The notes below the pieces were generated by a model. The model did no database searches and was not told where the DNA came from. It saw only the letters and a program-made list of their open reading frames with translations. The position numbers and the translations under genes were made by a program. Shown one piece after another: positions 38,103 through 49,351 of a stretch of 64,000 bases of DNA (its first letter is position 1; every line of letters starts with the position of its first letter). The stretch lies in assembly GCA_001599715.1 (NCBI GenBank), contig BCHU01000004.1, positions 248,001 through 312,000 of the forward strand, written 5' to 3'. Source of the DNA: Phaeotremella fagi. Taxonomy: Eukaryota > Basidiomycota > Tremellomycetes > Tremellales > Phaeotremellaceae.

Positions 38103-38987
38103 GAAGTCACATGAAGCAAAGATGAGGGAGATGAATCGAATGAAAAGGTCTCTTCAGAATACCCAAAAAGGAATATATACGTAATTAAATAAACAAACAA
38201 CCCATAGATAGTAGTAGTCCTTCATGCCAAAGTGTAATAAAGTAGTACTTGACGTTACTTGTTCCACGCATAAGAGCCGTCCGTTACCTTAAGTACACTC
38301 GTACCTACCGGTCAATCGGTCCGAACGATTTAGCCCATTTCCTGAAAAAGACCAAACGAGAGATTCTAGACGATATGGAGCTGGAAGTGGGTGGTGGGGG
38401 CACCCATGTGGTAATAAAATTTAGGGTTTTCAAACATGTGATAGGTTTAACCGGCGGTTAGACATACTTAAGGGTAAACAGTGTTGATTCGAAAATACAA
38501 ACACGAACGCGAACTTGCTGGAGTGGAAGGTGTAAACAATATTGAATCACTGAAATGAATGTATGTCTTGATAAGTGGTGTGAGTTTAGTGTCGACTACC
38601 ATCTAAGTTATACAGTTGTCACCAAACACAATTCGTAGCAAACAAAGTCTAACAAATCTCATAAAAATCTATCGGGAAAAGTAAACACCAAAACCGAAAG
38701 GGTTACCCTGATATTCAGCTGACAAAAAATGGACCCTGTCAATCAAATTCAATTTATTTCCAACCTCCCCATTTGGAGCCAAAGAATCGAGTCTGGACAT
38801 CCAGCGTGGGGTGTGTTTTAAACCTGATCCACTGTAATCGTAATTGAAATCCGGAATAAGTCGGGATGATACTTAGGGTTTCGTATTTTGTTTTTTAACA
38901 AAGAAAATCATGATATAAAGCAGAGGGTCGTGTTCTCCCCCCCGCTCCCCTCTTTTCCTAAAGTGACTGAATTATTTATTACACAAA
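38103..38987. promoter_or_regulatory. promoter of the allantoate-permease-family transporter
   Basis: An 885-bp interval. It carries two sites of the type bound by Zn2Cys6 factors: CCG-N6-CGG at 38308-38319, and a near-perfect 13-bp palindrome TAACCGGCGGTTA at 38448-38460 (CCG-N1-CGG). The short open frame at 38249-38461 has no support. The final part holds a C-rich tract just before the ATG. Confidence 0.5.
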
Positions 38988-41164
38988 ATGTCTGACGAAA
39001 TTAATAAAGAAGAAATCAAAGTTGAAGCTGATTCTAACGAGATCGTTAACACCAACGCCAACGCTGATGTTAATGGTAACGTTGAATCCGGTGATTCAGA
39101 ACATATCTCCAGACGTCAGGAGATTGAAAAATCCTTGAAAAGGAAATTGGATTTACGGTGGGTGTTTGTTCATCTTACTCAGTCGAAACAATCCTGATGT
39201 TCAAACTTTCATAGATGCTCCCTCTTCGTCGTCATCTACATTCTCAATTATCTAGACCGTAACAATATCGGTGCGGCTCGTTTGAAGGGTTTACAAACCG
39301 ATTTGAATCTTTCCGATACTGAATATTCTACTTGTTTATCTAGTATGTTCATGTTTCTTTTTGATGTTGATGTTGATTTGAAAAACTTATACGATTTGTT
39401 TAGTTCTTTATGTTGGATAGTGAGTTTTTGAATTAGTGGCGATAAAATGAAAAGTGTTAACCAAACATCACCTATTTTGTTTCTTTTAGCATCTTAATGG
39501 TAAATCTTCGTTTTTAATAAAGTCAGAGATCAAAAGCTAATCTGAAAACAGCAAATCCCATCTAACATGATTGTCAACAAGATTTCACGTCCATCATGGT
39601 ACATCGGAGCTGCCGTATGTCACTTTCATCGCCCAAGAGCTCAAAGTGGCACTTACTAACATCACCAACAGATGCTTATCTGGGGTATGATCTCTGTCCT
39701 TTCTGGTATCGTTGATGGTTTCGGTGGAATGGTCGCTACTAGATTCACCCTCGGTTTCGTTGAGGCTGCTGTAAGTGTTCTTTTAACTATTACGATACTT
39801 CCAATCAAGCTCTTATTGATTGTACCAGTTCTTGCCAGGAGCTTTACTCATCTTATCAAAATGGTACACCAGAAGAGAACTCACCACCAGAAACGGTAAG
39901 TTTTGTAGAATAATCGCATACTGGGTTAATACTGAATCTCAACCCGTAGCAATCCTCTTCGGTGGTAATCTAATCAGTAACGCTTTCTCCTCCCTCGTCG
40001 CTGCTGGTGTCTTGTCAAACATGCAAGGTGTCCTCGGTCACGCTGCTTGGAGATGGCTATTCTTCATTGAAGGTGGTGCAACCATGCTAGTTGCTGTTCT
40101 CGGTAGGTTCCCCCTCAGCTCATGAGATTCAATTTCACTAATTTCATAATCGTAGCCGCCATCTTCCTTCCTGATTTACCAACTAACTCACGTTGGTTCA
40201 CACCTGAAGAACTTCAAGTTGCCCAACTTCGTCTTCTTGAGGATGTGAGTGATACTTTTTTAGTGTCATTGATGCTAGGATATCTAACTGACATGTAATT
40301 TTTTAGGTTGGAGAGGCTGACCAAGATTCTGAAGATGAGGGTATCTTCGACGGTTTCTGGATGGCTATCAAGGACACTAAAATCTACATCATGATGTTCA
40401 CACTCACAGCCTACGTCGTAGGATTATCATTCAACGCTTTCTTCGTAAGTCCCTTTCCAACCCCTAAAAAACCCCAACTCACAGGAGCACGTTTAGCCAA
40501 CATTGACAGCAACCCTCGGTTACGGTTACGTCCCAACTCTACTTTTCTCAGCTCCACCATGGGTCTTCGCCACCCTCGTTTCATTAGCTAACGCATGGCA
40601 CGCTGATCGAACCCAAGAGAAATTCTGGCATATCGTCGTACCAATCTGTTTCGGTCTTATCGGTTTTGTTATCAGTATGGCAACCTCCAACACTGCCGGT
40701 AGATACGTCGCACTTTTCTTGCAAGCCGGTTCATACGCTGGTTTCATTGTTTTGTAGGTCACCTTAAGCTTTGTTTGACGATCCTTTTTACATATACTAA
40801 TATATTATATAGCTACTCCTGGATCTCATCCTCTTTCCCTAGACCACCAGCCAAACGTGCAGTAGCTTTAGCCATGGTCAACGCCTTCTCTCAACTCGGT
40901 AACATCGCCGGATCCTACGTTTGGGCCCTCTCTTCAAACGGTTACAGAAACTCTTACGGTATCGTAACAGCAATGTTCGGTGTTACCATCTTAGGTTGTT
41001 TCCTTTTCAAAATGGTTTTAGTCAATTTGAACAAGAAATTAGAAGCTGGTGAGAAAGCTTGGGAAACTAAACCCGACGTTGCGGCTAAGACTCAACGTGT
41101 TGAACATTTGGAAAGTGAGGATGAGGCTTTGAAGATGAAACATGGTTTCAGATATTTGGTTTAG
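38988..41164 (+). CDS. MFS transporter, allantoate permease (DAL5) family
   Basis: Plasma-membrane anion:cation symporter family that takes up allantoate, nicotinate, biotin or related acids; substrate not predictable. About ten exons. The cytosolic N-terminus is acidic. Helix 1 has VVIYILNYLDRNNIGAAR, then GLQTDLNLSD, and the family block ILYVGYILMQIPSN. That block is encoded across a 16-nt and a 10-nt exon. Then come RFTLGFVEAAFLPGA, GHAAWRWLFFIEG and LPDLPTNSRWF. The second half has FNAFFPTLTATLGYG, YSWISSSFPRPPAKRA and NIAGSYVWALSS, ending in a basic/acidic tail. Twelve helices are expected. The typical length is slightly over 500 aa. Confidence 0.9.
39404..39419 (+). other. 16-nt exon in the transporter gene
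   Basis: TTCTTTATGTTGGATA between TTTAG and GTGAGT. It joins to the upstream TCT-A and to the next 10-nt exon, giving ILYVGY. Confidence 0.7.
39490..39499 (+). other. 10-nt exon in the transporter gene
   Basis: CATCTTAATG between TTTTAG and GTAAAT. With the 16-nt exon and the exon starting at 39552 it restores the conserved VGYILMQIPSN block. Consecutive tiny exons of 16 and 10 nt. Confidence 0.7.
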
Positions 41165-41776
41165 GTTTTTGGTTTTTGTGTTGGACGAGAATGATGAAGG
41201 TGTTTTGGGAGGGGAGATGGAATCTGGTAGATTTAGAATAGTAGACATAAATATCCGTATGAACGCCGATACATATTCAAGATCTTATTAATGATGAGGT
41301 GAATCTAATAACCAGTTCAATTCGTTTTCACACGAGTACTCGTTACTCTGCTTCAATGTCCTTGATGATTCATCTCTCAAAGTCAACTATTGTTGCAGCT
41401 CTAACTCAAAGCATGTTCAATCAAATTATCATTGGTATACATTGTTGTAGCGTTTTAAGCTCTTGATATTATAAACTATCGACTATCGAGCTTTGATGAC
41501 TAGGTTGTGTATAAGTCATGAAGTAAAGTCCGTCAAGGAAATTGGTTGGGATGGGTTTTTCGTAAAAACCTCTTGAAAAAAAAAAAAAAAGAGTCAAACA
41601 AGAGATAAAAAGAAATAAAATCGTTACTGATGAAAAAAGTCTATTTAGGTGTTTTTTCCCAAGTGGGAATGAAAAAGTGTTGAATGACAAGAAAAAGATG
41701 TCATCAAGAGTAAAGTTAAATGTATAACAAAAAGGATAGATAAAGAACAAACAATAACGGAAACCCGTGAAACGAT
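41165..41776. other. intergenic between convergent genes, 15-nt poly-A
   Basis: About 610 bp between the transporter stop and the CPL1-like stop. Contains a run of 15 A at 41576-41590. A hydrophobic minus-strand frame at 41469-41750 looks like a composition artefact. Nothing else recognised. Confidence 0.5.
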
Positions 41777-42569
41777 CTAGAAACCCCAGAATTTCTCGAC
41801 ACCCTTCAAACCACCACTAAGTAGTAATCTTTGTTTGTTGGTGATTTCATCTTCTTTATCACAACCGGTACCGTTTTTGTTGATTTGGTAACCTGGTTCA
41901 CAAGTTGCGACAACACATTTAGAAGCTATGCAAGCTACGTCGTCGACACCTTCTATTGCTGTACAGTCGACACCTCTACCTTCGGAAACGCAACCACCAC
42001 ATGAATCGATGTTGGTTCTTAGATCTAAACATTCGAAACTTCTTTTTGTCGTTGTTGCTGATGTAGAGGCGAAGTTTGATAGACAAGCTGTTTCACCTGG
42101 GTTGCAGAGTGTTCTTTTGGTGTTGGCGGCTTCGGCGTCTCGTCTTCTTTTACCACCTGAAGGTGTTGAGCAAGTACATGATGAAGTGGCTATTGAGATT
42201 CATTGGATTAGCATTCGATTTTTTTAGCACTGAGAGACGGTTGACTTACAGAAAGTACCGAATGAAAGAGCACATTCTTGTTGAGAAATGATGTAACAAC
42301 CACAAGAACAGTCGGCGTCTGAAGGGATCATGAATCAGTACAAAAACTCGGAACAAAGATATGATGACAAACTTACTAGTTAATTTACCGAATGCAGTAC
42401 AAAGAGCAGTGTTGAAAGGATTCAAACAAAGTGAGGATGTAGTACGATCCTCTAGATCTGATGTCGTCTTCGAAACAGATGCTGGTGAAGGTGCTCTTTC
42501 TTGGTTGTCGCTGACTGCGGCAACGAATGGGAGAGCGAGTACGAGGAGGGAGAATATTGAGAATCTCAT
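41777..42569 (-). CDS. secreted Cys-rich protein with CPL1-like domain
   Basis: Three exons: a signal peptide (MRFSIFSLLVLALPFVAAVS) and linker, a middle exon with DADCSCGCYIISQQECAL, and a large last exon from about 42192. The C-terminal domain ECLDLRTNIDSCGGCV, GVDCTAIEGVDDVAC, CVVATCEPGYQIN and C-DKE has the Cys spacing of the CPL1-like/PriA family. The last exon also carries a possible dibasic/Kex2 stretch (KRRRDAE and TTKRSF). Secreted proteins of this family in Cryptococcus affect host-cell responses and capsule phenotype, but here only the domain is inferred. There is no GPI tail. The length, about 210 aa, fits. Confidence 0.8.
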
Positions 42570-43728
42570 TGTGATTGATTGGATTGAGATTCTTTTGGGA
42601 GAGCGGAAAGTGAGGAAAAAGATGAGTTGATTAGTTGACTTGATTCAGCTGGTCTTTCGTTGTGATATCTCGAGATTGATGGAGTAGAGATGAATTGTTG
42701 AGCTTTTTACTTTCGATGATTTTGATGATAAGTAATGAAGTGAATGAAAGTAAGAAAGTAAGATGATAGATAGAGATAGAAAACAATTGGGGGGGATATA
42801 TGATCAACGAGCAAGACGAAGAATAAACTCTGTTTCCCTCGTTATGAGAAAAAAAATTGTTAGACAAAGGTTCCCGAACCAGGGGTATCAATTAGATTAG
42901 TGACAAGAACTAAAATGGTGAATTTACATAACGATTCCCAGTATACAGTTCAGTGAGAACCTGAACGGGAGTAGCTGATCGATAAACTATCTCTCATTCT
43001 ACTCCTCATCGAAAGAAGTTGGGTTAATACTCCCTTCAATTGGATGGTGAGACCTGTAGATCATCCGAAACGTTGATCATCAGGGATGAATTTCTTTTTA
43101 AATGTCATGATGGAGCAAGAACTCCAAGATCAAGTTAATTGACACTCCCGAAAATTCCCGTTTAAAGGGTGTAAAGTATGAAACCACAGTTTAACGGGTA
43201 AACTTGCGGGAGATGGAATAACTGTTAAGCATATTTAGTTGTTAACTACGAAGTGAGTTATAGGAAGATGGTGTGCAAAAGATAAAAATTAACTGAATTC
43301 GAACATTTTTTGTCGGGATCGACGGGTTCAGGGTATGTTTTAGTTATGTCTCGGAAAAGGTGTGGGCTACTGCCACTAATACCCCGTTTCGTCAATTTGG
43401 AGTAGCTTCCCGGTGCTCTCCCGTAAGTTAGGCAGTCGAGTTACTGCGATACCTGCTTATGCATGCTTAATCATTCTCGTCTGATGAACACGCTCGTTCG
43501 TAGCGTTCAGACAGAAGACCTCTATGCACGTTCTTTCTGACGTGAAATAACTGACCCGGACAATACTCTTTCGGCGCGTAAGCTGCACCTGCCACCAGGC
43601 GCGATCCCCTCGCTCGCCAAGTATTGGTACAGTAAATTGCTAAGTATAGCAGAATTCATTCATTCATCAAAGTTCATATGGTAACATCATGTCATCGTGC
43701 GTTAATCCTGCCCTATACATCTGGCGTA
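42570..43728. other. largest intergenic gap (1.16 kb)
   Basis: Upstream of the CPL1-like gene and downstream of the lectin gene. The stretch 43540-43640 is visibly more GC-rich than its surroundings (GGCGCG, GCGCGATCCCC). No open reading frame, tRNA or 5S pattern was found on either strand. An unknown ncRNA cannot be ruled out. Confidence 0.5.
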
Positions 43729-45438
43729 TCACCAATCTCGCCGCGACTTCTTTTGGGCAGTGTAGGTACGCTAAATGGATTATCAGTACCCGTTCTCAAG
43801 AAAGAGGTCGATTGCTGTTTCAAATCACAATAACAAGGAAGGGATCATGAACATGGGAGAACGTGAACTCACGTATGCTGCAACTGCAAATGCTAAGAAC
43901 GCGAGGAAGCCGATAATCTACAGAGGGTATCAGTATTTTGGTCTTCTTCGTTCCCAGTCCGCACCAAAATGAAAATTGACAATATACTCACCTTCAAAAT
44001 GAACAAGAACCAAGCTGCTCCACTAGATCTCTTTGATTCTTTTCTACCCTTCGATGATGCTGATCCAGGTCCAAGACGTGCTTGAGCATCACGATGCTCT
44101 TGGTTGAGGACAGCCGATGAGGTGTAGATGGAAACGATGCTGAATGAAGAATTAACGAACCAGGTCAAAGCCGGAACTATCATGCAACTCACTCATGGGC
44201 ATCTGAAACGTCACCCGTCAAAGCACTGAAGCCAATGTATGGGTTTTCAGGTAGATCTGCGTTGATTTCTGGATAAAAATGTCAATGATTTGATCAACTC
44301 CACACGGAAACAGAGCTCGTACCAAAACAAGTTGTCCATTCATCCCATTTTTTTGTATGTAGCTTGAGCTACGCGAGAATGTCAGCTGTTTAGCTTCAAG
44401 ATTGTTTCACTGATAACCTACCTGTAGCATCTTGCCTTTGATGTAAGTTATCCTGGCTTTAGTTGCGATTTCTCTTCTGCGGAAGTTTTCCTGTGAAGGA
44501 ATTAGACACAGCCTCTAGTCTTTTGATTCGAATACGTACAGAACATGCCGCAAGCTCGTGCGCTTGATTATCATGATCATGATCATAAGCCGTCTTCCCA
44601 TCTCCCATCATGGCTGTCACTCTGGGCCATTGATATGCGTGTCTTGCATTAGCGTAGCTATCAAAGAATCAGGTTATGGGTTCAGATTGATATCGATCAA
44701 CCCACGTATCGAAGAATATTCCAAGACCAGTGAAATAGTCTATCGACTGTATTAGCATTTTATTTGAACGAACCAGATCATCCTCCACTAACCGACACTC
44801 CCAAACACTGGTCCTACTTTGGCACGATCTTTCGCTATCCAGATTGCGAAACCGTCACCGTGTAGATTATGTGCTTTACCATCGACCTACGGAATGGTCA
44901 GGATCTTTGACGCTTGGAAAGTTCCAATTAGTTTACCTTAAACTCAATATCCATTTGCCAGTTCGATACACTCAAGGGCATTCTACTCCACAACCAACCT
45001 GTTTGTGAAGGTTTATCTTGAGTTAGTCGAACGTGTTTATTGGTATTCTGTTTGGTTATGAGTCAGTTTCATGAGACCACATGTGTGTTGAAGATGTATG
45101 AGCTATAAACAGTAGTACTCACTATTATTGCATCTGCGCCGAAATCCCACCTTTACACAATCATCAGCTAAATCAACAAGAACAAAAGCACCGACACTGA
45201 CCATCTGTTCTGTAGATCACTATCTACATAAGGTGCCGATAAAGAATGAGTACGAAGAGGTACAGTCTATCATAAAAGTGGATGTCAGTGAAAAGATGGA
45301 CCAGTTGAAAGAGGAATATTAATATACCTTCTCAATGACACCTTGTAAACTATCTTCGCCAGCTTCTTTCTCCGCCCTAACCGAGCTCGATAACAACAAT
45401 ATCACACCACATGCTAGATATCTCAGATTTGATAGCAT
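43729..45438 (-). CDS. L-type (VIP36/ERGIC-53-like) cargo lectin
   Basis: A lumenal legume-like lectin that carries glycoproteins between ER and Golgi. About nine exons. It starts with a signal peptide (MLSNLRYLACGVILLLSS). A 22-nt exon (45202-45223) and a 28-nt exon (45123-45150) then make the conserved DSDLQNRWWDFGAD. The lectin continues with NTNKHVRLTQDKPSQTG, MDIEFKV, GDGFAIWIA and FFDTYANARHAYQWP; the TFDTY-type ligand loop reads FFDTY and AHELAACS. Then comes a glycine/serine/lysine linker. The single membrane segment is split by an intron (AAWFLFILK, IIGFLAFLAFAVAAY). The tail RTYTAQKKSRRDW lies after it. The start is the ATG at 45438. Confidence 0.87.
45202..45223 (-). other. 22-nt exon in the L-type lectin gene
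   Basis: ATAGTGATCTACAGAACAGATG, bounded by GTAG and GTCAGT. It links the first exon (ending TTA-CAA-G) to the exon starting GTGGGATTTC, restoring the family block DSDLQNRWWDFG. Confidence 0.75.
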
Positions 45439-45677
45439 GATGAATAGATTTTGAGTATGATCTTTTACGATTTCAGTACTTGCCAATTGATTTCTGGAAT
45501 TGACGTTGTATACGATTCCTACAACGTCAATTTCCACGTGGCGCAAAATTGTCTTTTGCTTAATTTTGCTTCCGTCACCTTCCAGTTTCACTATGGAAAC
45601 GATCTCAGCTAGACATCGCAAAGATAAATTGGTCACTGGAGAGAGAAAGAGAAAAGAGTAAGAGAGTCGAAGTCGAA
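45439..45677. promoter_or_regulatory. divergent promoter, lectin / LYR-motif gene
   Basis: 239 bp between the ATGs at 45438 (-) and 45678 (+). A minus-strand open frame crosses it without support. No site assigned. Confidence 0.5.
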
Positions 45678-46211
45678 TGAAAATATCTAGAGGGGCTAGA
45701 GGAGGTGGTCTGACACTACAACATGTGAGTAGATGCTATCCTCGTTTCTAGTTTCAACAGTCTAATGCAGGAATCCGTGGATCCAATCCAAATTATTCGA
45801 GTTCGCTGACATCTTGCTAGTTTATCATCCAAAGTGAACTCATACATGCCTACAGAGCCGCTGTAAGGGCTACTCGGCGTAAGTAAAGCTTTCTGATCTT
45901 GCTTGAACTCCAAATAGCAGCTGATTTACTATCATCCAGCTCTTCCAGATGAATTGACAAGAAGAGAAACCCTAAATTGGCTACGAGGTGACGTTTCCCG
46001 TCTAAGAGATGTAACCGACATTGTAAGTCATCCGACCTCTCTACTGCTCAATCCTTTAACTCAAATCTCCTCCTCCTAGGGTACGCTTCAATCCCAATTG
46101 TCAGCGTTCAATCGAACGGTGAAAACTATGACTCCTTCGATAGGTCTCGGTGGATTAAGAGCTGAGGACGGAGCTAAATTGATCGGAAGGGGTGGGTTTC
46201 GAGGTGTCTAG
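45678..46211 (+). CDS. LYR-motif (LYRM2-like) mitochondrial protein
   Basis: Small complex1_LYR-type adaptor, of a family that binds acyl-ACP and serves assembly of respiratory complexes or Fe-S proteins. Four exons: MKISRGARGGGLTLQH; FIIQSELIHAYRAAVRATR (helix 1); LPDELTRRETLNWLRGDVSR (helix 2); and GTLQSQLSAFNRTVKTM with a glycine-rich end. The last exon ends GRGGFRGV. The short basic N-terminus could be a mitochondrial presequence. The tripeptide normally reading LYR appears as AYR, a variation. Stop TAG at 46209-46211. Confidence 0.75.
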
Positions 46212-46408
46212 AATCTCTGTATTATCATCATTTTGCATTGAGAAATACCATGTTGTGTCCATTATGTACTAACCCCCATTTCTCGCTGTAAAATCGCTTG
46301 AATTGGTTGGATTCCGGTCGTTCGGTACATCTGTAACCGGTGATCCATCGCAAGTATGATGAAAATACCTTCGATCTCTTTCAAAACCAACACCCACAAC
46401 GTTCAAAA

Positions 46409-47562
46409 ATGGTTAGAATAGTCTTCACAGGAGGAAGTGGTAAAGCAGGTAGACATGTCATCCCCTACCTCCTTTTCAAAGGTCATCAAGTTCTCAATCT
46501 CGATTTGATCCCCTTCCCCGATCAATCAGTTTACACCCTCAAAACCGATCTCACAGATTCAGGTCAAGTGTTCAACGCTTTAACCTCGTTATTCTCGATG
46601 GGAGAGTACAGTCTTCCTGATGATCCAAGGCAAAGAGGTGTTGGTGGTTATCTAGGTCCACCGGAGGTTGTCATTCATTTCGCTGCTTATGCTAGAGATC
46701 TTTTGGTCCCCGATAATGAATTGTTTAGAGGGAATACTTTGGCTACTTATAATGTCATTGAAGCCGCTTGTAAATTGGGAGTTAAGAAGATTATTATTGC
46801 TTCTTCTAAAACGACATATGGTGTATGCTTTACTCAAGGTAGATTGAATTTTGTTTTCAGCAGATAACCATCTAATTCAAATATCATTTAGGCGAAAGCG
46901 ATTATAAATCCTTCCCATTGACTGAAGAATACCCCGTCGATCCAATGGACACATATGCCCTAACAAAAATCTGCGGTGAAGAAACAGCAAGATCTTTTGC
47001 TCGAAGATACGCCAACGCCTATAAAGACGAAAAAGGTAATTCATCAGGTGTCGATATCTACGTCTTTAGAATCGGCAACGTCGTCGAACCACATGAATAT
47101 GTTCAGAACTTCCCGAAATTCTTAGTTGATCTACCTAGTAGAAAGAGGAATGCTTGGAGTTATATTGATGCGAGGGATTTAGGTCAGATGTGTGATTGTG
47201 CTATTAAGACTTCTGGGTTAGGTTATCAGGTTGGCAATCGATCTCCTTGTTTTGACATTTAGCTGACGATGGGATAGATATTCAACGCTACAAATACAAC
47301 AGCATCTAGTCTAATTTCTACCAAACAGTTATTGAAGATCTGTGCACCCAATACACCAATCTCTCGAACATTGGAAGAGAATGAAGCACCGTTGAGTAAT
47401 AGGAAGATTAGAGACGTTATGGGTTTCAAGGACACGCCTGATTGGGTTTGGAGTGAGGAGTTGCGTAGAGGTGGAGTTGATCTTGATGGGTTATTTGAGA
47501 CTCTGCTGAAGAACTTGAAGCATGCCAATGTGGATACTGAGGGTTTGAAACTGGTGTCATGA
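46409..47562 (+). CDS. NAD-dependent epimerase/dehydratase family protein
   Basis: Extended short-chain dehydrogenase fold. The Rossmann start reads GGSGKAGRHVIPYLL (G-x2-G-x2-G); the Asp that binds the ribose follows in LNLDLI. Then VIHFAAYAR and the helix NVIEAACKLGVKKI lead to the catalytic Ser region (IASSKTTYG) and the YALTK motif (Y-x3-K). Three exons, joined at FTQ|GES and YQ|IFN. The start is the ATG just before VRIVFTGG; a further in-frame ATG lies upstream at 46340. The substrate (probably a nucleotide sugar or hydroxy acid) cannot be deduced. Confidence 0.85.
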
Positions 47563-47882
47563 TTGACTTTGAGTTTGTGTTTGTAGATTACACGATGTAC
47601 AAACACGGTATTGCTCATCTTTACCTACCGAGGATCTCAAAGTCATACTTTAGTCGTGTGTTGGAAAATGAAATGAATTAGAGCGTGTTGTACGATCGAT
47701 CAAAGGGAAAAGTCACTCTGTCGCATTCCAACGAAGAGTGTAGAATTCTCATGCATTTGTAATGTGCAACTAGAACAGATTCATATCAAAGTAAATCATC
47801 AAAATAGCTAATACTTCAAAACTCGACCAAAACTTGTACAACCTTCTTTCCAGACCTTCATCGCCCTACCTAACAGCCGTTA
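47563..47882. other. intergenic between convergent genes
   Basis: About 320 bp between the epimerase stop and the family 2 copy A stop. No recognised feature. Confidence 0.45.
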
Positions 47883-48432
47883 TTATCTTTGATACATTCT
47901 GAAAGTCCTCAAGGTAGTCTCTTGATTAAGGGTCTTTAAATGTTCTGAAACGATATCCTTTGAACTCTCCAACATAGCCTGACAAATAGACTTCATATAA
48001 CCTTCATCTATACTGTCTACAGTCTTTCGGGAATATCCACGACGTTCATCTACCTCCGTACCGTTCTTTGCACAGTTGAGATCATCTTCTACATAAGCGT
48101 TCCAAACGAATTCTGTGGTGTGCGGATCAAATTGGTGAAAAATTTCGAACAGCTTCTTATATGGTTCTGGATACGGGATCTGGATGTAGGAGGAATGTAT
48201 GTTGTAAAAAGATTCTTCGGGCCAAGTGCGGATTGAAAGTTGAAAGTCGTTGAAGCTTTGGTAGGTTAGTAGAGTTGGTATCGGGTCCGGTTCGGCGGGG
48301 TTTCTGAATTGTTGGTTGATGTCATCCCTAGCAAATATCTCGAGTAAGTAAAGAGCTTACAGGTCTAGAGTTTGCTCAATCTTCCCAATAACTATCTCTT
48401 GGTTTGTTTCACTCCCTGACATTTTGCTAAGG
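47883..48432 (-). CDS. tandem family 2, copy A (unknown function)
   Basis: Two exons separated by a roughly 35-nt intron (donor GTAAGC, acceptor TGCTAG, about 48335-48370). The product is about 170 aa with no signal peptide. It starts MSGSETNQEIVIGKIEQ. Shared family pattern: TYQSFNDFQLSI (strand), then VWNAYVEDDLN, a charged loop, and a helix with KDIVSEHLKTLNQE near the end, closing with FRMYQR. The RDP-x-YGW and IPEYL motifs of the other copies are diverged here. No known domain recognised. Confidence 0.72.
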
Positions 48433-48814
48433 TAGTTCGAAATTGATGGGTGTTAGAATTGTTGGGTGGCGAAGAAGTGTTAAAGAGAAAGAGAGAGATA
48501 CAGTGAATTGCTGATAGGCCATCCTCAGCTAGAAGGCAACGTCGTATCTTATCAAAGGAGCAGCGAAAGACATTTGATCATCTCCCAACAGGGAGATATC
48601 AACGCTGTACTCGTACAGTAATGAAAGGAAGGGCTGAAGGCCCTTGTTCATAGCCCGTGCTAGAGATTTAGTGCTGGAAAGTGGGCAAGGTGGACAGAAG
48701 CCTACAAAAAACTACTTCATCACAACGGCTACAATACTTCTGAATCTTATGAACATTTCTGACTCCCCCCTTCCATTTTTCTCCGACGTAGTCCAAATCT
48801 CACCGTCCAATAAT
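48433..48814. promoter_or_regulatory. spacer and promoter between copies B and A
   Basis: About 380 bp. The 13-mer TACTCGTACAGTA (48608-48620) also occurs, inverted, at 15014-15026; it may be chance. No other feature. Confidence 0.4.
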
Positions 48815-49351
48815 CTATCCTGACCTACTATAACGAACTTGATGAGTACTGAAAGCAAGTTGAGTCTCCTCTCCCCTGATCATCTCACGGTGTTTGCTAG
48901 CAATTTCACCAGAAACCTCGGACATCTTCTTACAGAGATACTCAGGAATAGCGTGATTATCTGAAGAATCCCACCCAGCATCTGGATCTCTCTCTGAATC
49001 TGGTAGTAGAATCCAATCCAAATCACTCGTAACATAAGCCTTCCAAATTTGTTCGCTCGTTCTCCAATCCATAGTATGTGGGAACAGGTACTCTACAGAA
49101 GTATTTTCTGTTTCATGAGATATTGTAATCTCTGATTTGTATACGTAGGGTAGCTTGGTTGGATACGTTTCGATTGAAAGTATGAAATCGTTGAATTGTT
49201 GATGGGTTTTTTGTACGGGTCGCCACCCTTTGCTGGAAGAATATATATCTATCAGTGAATGTCCTACAATGTGATTGACATGTACTCACGTATCAGGGTA
49301 GCTCTCAATCTCACCAATAGTGACGTTTTGAGTGATATCACTTTCTGACAT
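48815..49351 (-). CDS. tandem family 2, copy B (unknown function)
   Basis: Two exons with an intron at the same place as copy A (after SYPD; GTGAGT donor, CTTCCAG acceptor, about 49230-49289). Reads MSESDITQNVTIGEIE, then HQQFNDFILSIETYP, IWKAYVTSDLDW, RDPDAGWDSS, AIPEYLCKKMSEVSGEIASK. The core pattern WKAYV-x3-L-DW, then RDP-x2-GW, IPEYL and MSE-x-S-x-EIAS is shared with C and D. Soluble, rich in acidic residues; no domain recognised. Confidence 0.75.

Noticed and set aside
41576..41590. 15-nt poly-A as a retroelement tail
   Set aside because: No reverse transcriptase, target-site duplication or other element nearby; a simple homopolymer in a 3' UTR gap.
41469..41750. Hydrophobic minus-strand frame
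   Set aside because: Phe-rich translation of A-rich + strand DNA including the poly-A run; no start context or conserved features.
43300..43680. 5S rRNA or tRNA in the large gap
   Set aside because: No box A/B, TTCGA loop or 5S helix pattern could be found on either strand.
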